From the NCBI GenBank assembly GCA_947589145.1, contig CANQCB010000072.1, forward strand, positions 1-7,320: DNA of 7,320 nucleotides, written 5' to 3'. Under the pieces are notes generated by a model that saw nothing but the letters and a program-made list of their open reading frames with translations, was not told the origin of the DNA and did no database searches. A program made the translations under genes and the position numbers. This document shows positions 6,425 to 7,320 of this stretch, piece after piece (within the stretch, counting starts at the first letter, position 1; every line of letters begins with the position of its first letter). This DNA is from an uncultured Clostridia bacterium. GTDB taxonomy: Bacteria; Bacillota; Clostridia; Christensenellales; Pumilibacteraceae.

Positions 6425-6498
6425 GAAGATTAGCCGTGCGTACGAAGCGCGGGACAAGACCGCAAAGTTATTGAATTTGCAAAAGTCGATTTATCATC

Positions 6499-6504
6499 GA
6501 GGAG
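6499..6504 (+). promoter_or_regulatory. Shine-Dalgarno site of the DJ-1 gene
   Basis: GAGGAG lies 8 bases before the ATG at 6513. It selects that ATG over an in-frame ATG 111 bases upstream (6402), which would fall inside the ncRNA candidate and add 37 residues unlike the family. Confidence 0.9.
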
Positions 6505-6512
6505 AAAATAAT

Positions 6513-7055
6513 ATGAAAAAAGTATACGCTTTCATTGCGGACGGCAGCGAAGAGGTCGAGTGCCTTACCGTCGTGGACATTCTCAAACGCGGCGGCGCGG
6601 AAGTCGTGCTGACTTCCGTCGGAGGCAAAACCGTCGTCGGGTCGCACGGTATTAAAATTATCGCCGATACGACTTTCGACGAGTGCGACTTTTCGGACGC
6701 CAACGCCCTTTTTCTGCCCGGCGGTATGCCCGGGACGAAAAATCTCGCCGCTCACAAGGGGCTGTGCAACCTGCTTTCGGGAGCAAAAGCGAGCGTACGC
6801 GTTGCCGCAATCTGCGCCGCGCCTTCCGTTCTCGGCCGCCTCGGGCTGCTCCGCGGCAAAACCGCGACGTGCTTCCCCGGCTTCGAAGAGGAGCTTATCG
6901 GCGCAAAATATTCGCCCGTCGGCGTGGTTACCGACGGCAATATCACCACCGCGCGCGGGCTCGGCTTCGCGGTCGATCTCGGGTTGGAACTCCTCGGCTT
7001 GCTCGAGGGTAAAGCCACGGCGGAGAAAGTCAAGTCCGCAATCCAACACCCGTAA
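6513..7055 (+). CDS. DJ-1/PfpI family protein (YajL/ThiJ-like)
   Basis: A 180-residue single-domain protein, the usual length of DJ-1/YajL proteins. The start MKKVYAFIADGSEEVE matches the first strand and acidic loop; Glu16 corresponds to the conserved Glu18 of human DJ-1. LFLPGGMPG (67-75) is the glycine-rich turn, and AAICAAPSVLG (98-108) is the nucleophile elbow with reactive Cys101, equivalent to DJ-1 Cys106. TTARGLGFAVDLGLELLGLL (145-164) is the closing helix region. The position near DJ-1 His126 is occupied by CFPGF (120-124), so no His is present, as in YajL-like members. Family members act in protection against oxidative and carbonyl stress (proposed glyoxalase, deglycase or chaperone roles, still debated). 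Transcription could come from readthrough of the strong promoter at 6163 or from a weak local promoter; no strong terminator follows. Confidence 0.93.
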   Translation: MKKVYAFIADGSEEVECLTVVDILKRGGAEVVLTSVGGKTVVGSHGIKIIADTTFDECDFSDANALFLPGGMPGTKNLAAHKGLCNLLSGAKASVRVAAICAAPSVLGRLGLLRGKTATCFPGFEEELIGAKYSPVGVVTDGNITTARGLGFAVDLGLELLGLLEGKATAEKVKSAIQHP

Positions 7056-7150
7056 GCGCGGGGAGAGAAGTAAGAGGAGTGTGCCGCCCGCAGGGGGACT
7101 AAACGATATAGCGACGCAAGGAAAGACAGCGCGCAAGCGCGGCGAAAAGA
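7054..7150 (+). repeat. Intergenic stretch after the DJ-1 gene with short imperfect direct repeats
   Basis: The words AAGCGCGGGGAGAGAAG (7054-7070) and AAGCGCGGCGAAAAGAG (7135-7151) bracket a segment containing GCCGCCCGCAGGGGGAC (7083-7099). No gene with a ribosome site is visible; the longest open frames are extensions or shadows of the DJ-1 gene. The layout could be a decayed short dispersed repeat, but copy number cannot be judged from one window. Confidence 0.35.
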
Positions 7151-7160
7151 GCATGACGGC

Positions 7161-7229
7161 GCGGAAATCATTACAGAGCCCGGCGTTCGCCGCGAAAAAC
7201 TCAGCGGACGCGGAAAATCATTGACAATC
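7161..7229 (+). repeat. Imperfect direct repeat, second copy carrying the tRNA-Ser -35 box
   Basis: GCGGAAATCATTACAGAG (7161-7178) and GCGGAAAATCATTGACAATC (7210-7229) are 49 bases apart and differ by two one-base indels and end changes. The TTGACA of the tRNA promoter lies in the second copy; the first reads TTACAG. This is either a small duplication or a repeated binding site upstream of the promoter. Confidence 0.5.
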
Positions 7230-7249
7230 GAGCGTGCTTTTGCTATAAT
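7221..7249 (+). promoter_or_regulatory. Perfect sigma-A promoter of tRNA-Ser
   Basis: TTGACA (7221-7226), 17 bases, TATAAT (7244-7249), with TGC before the -10. Transcription should start near 7256, giving a short 5' leader of about 7 bases before the tRNA. Confidence 0.92.
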
Positions 7250-7262
7250 GCGCCTTGTTCAC

Positions 7263-7320
7263 GGAGGCTTATCGAAGCGGTCATAACGAGGCGGTCTTGA
7301 AAACCGTTTGGGTGAAAGCC
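7263..7320 (+). tRNA. tRNA-Ser (anticodon UGA), 5' part, cut by the right edge
   Basis: The acceptor 5' strand is GGAGGCT (7263-7269), then TA, a 3-bp D stem TCG/CGA (7272-7274 with 7287-7289), and an anticodon arm GCGGT-CTTGAAA-ACCGT (7291-7307) with anticodon TGA at 7298-7300. The following bases TTGGGTGAAAGCC begin the long variable arm expected of a serine tRNA. It reads UCN serine codons, mainly UCA. The T arm and 3' end lie outside the window. Confidence 0.94.

Noticed and set aside
6471..6497. Possible local promoter of the DJ-1 gene (TTGAAT, 15 bases, TATCAT)
   Set aside because: The spacer is too short and both hexamers are imperfect; it overlaps the ribosome-site region and is too weak to list.
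6198..6512. T-box leader before the DJ-1 gene
   Set aside because: No AGGGTGGNACCGCG T-box sequence is present, and the gene is not amino-acid related.
7154..7224. Short plus-strand frame beginning MTARKSLQ before the tRNA promoter
   Set aside because: No ribosome site, 23 codons, and it runs through the direct repeat and into the tRNA -35 box.

Overview
The window looks like a piece of a bacterial chromosome, most likely from an uncultivated member of the Bacillota (Clostridia). Three things point there: near-consensus sigma-A promoters (TTGACA/TTGAAA, 17 bp, TATAAT, two of them with an extended TGn -10), an AGGAGG-type ribosome binding site before rpsL, and GC-rich, GCG/CGC-heavy coding sequence separated by AT-rich gaps. 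The taxonomic call is an inference; no 16S or other decisive marker is present.

Layout. Five protein genes lie on the minus strand, read from right to left: an alpha/beta hydrolase (6127-5219), a large P-type cation ATPase (5067-2014), a PflX-like radical SAM protein (1921-1037), a small basic protein resembling a decayed ABC ATPase domain (1008-361), and the first 59 codons of ribosomal protein S12, rpsL (179 to beyond the left edge). rpsL has its own perfect promoter (275-303) and probably begins a str-type ribosomal operon that continues off the window. The ATPase has its own extended -10 promoter placed so close to its ATG that the message would be leaderless, and a strong hairpin just past its stop codon. 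The radical SAM gene and the ABC-like gene are 28 bp apart and probably co-transcribed.

On the right, plus-strand transcription diverges from the hydrolase. A near-consensus promoter (6163-6191) opens onto about 225 bases with no convincing reading frame. This stretch can fold into a multi-branched RNA closed by pairing of its ends and followed by a U-rich tract. It is the best candidate in the window for an undescribed element: a free-standing structured ncRNA or, less likely, a long regulatory leader. A DJ-1/PfpI-family gene (6513-7055) follows with its own good ribosome binding site. The window ends inside a tRNA-Ser(UGA) gene with a perfect promoter whose -10 region is identical over 11 bases to that of the ncRNA candidate.

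The genes do not form one obvious pathway. They read as housekeeping or accessory units: ion transport, radical SAM chemistry, a small-molecule esterase, protein or metabolite damage control, and translation. No mobile element, CRISPR array, phage gene or defence system was seen.
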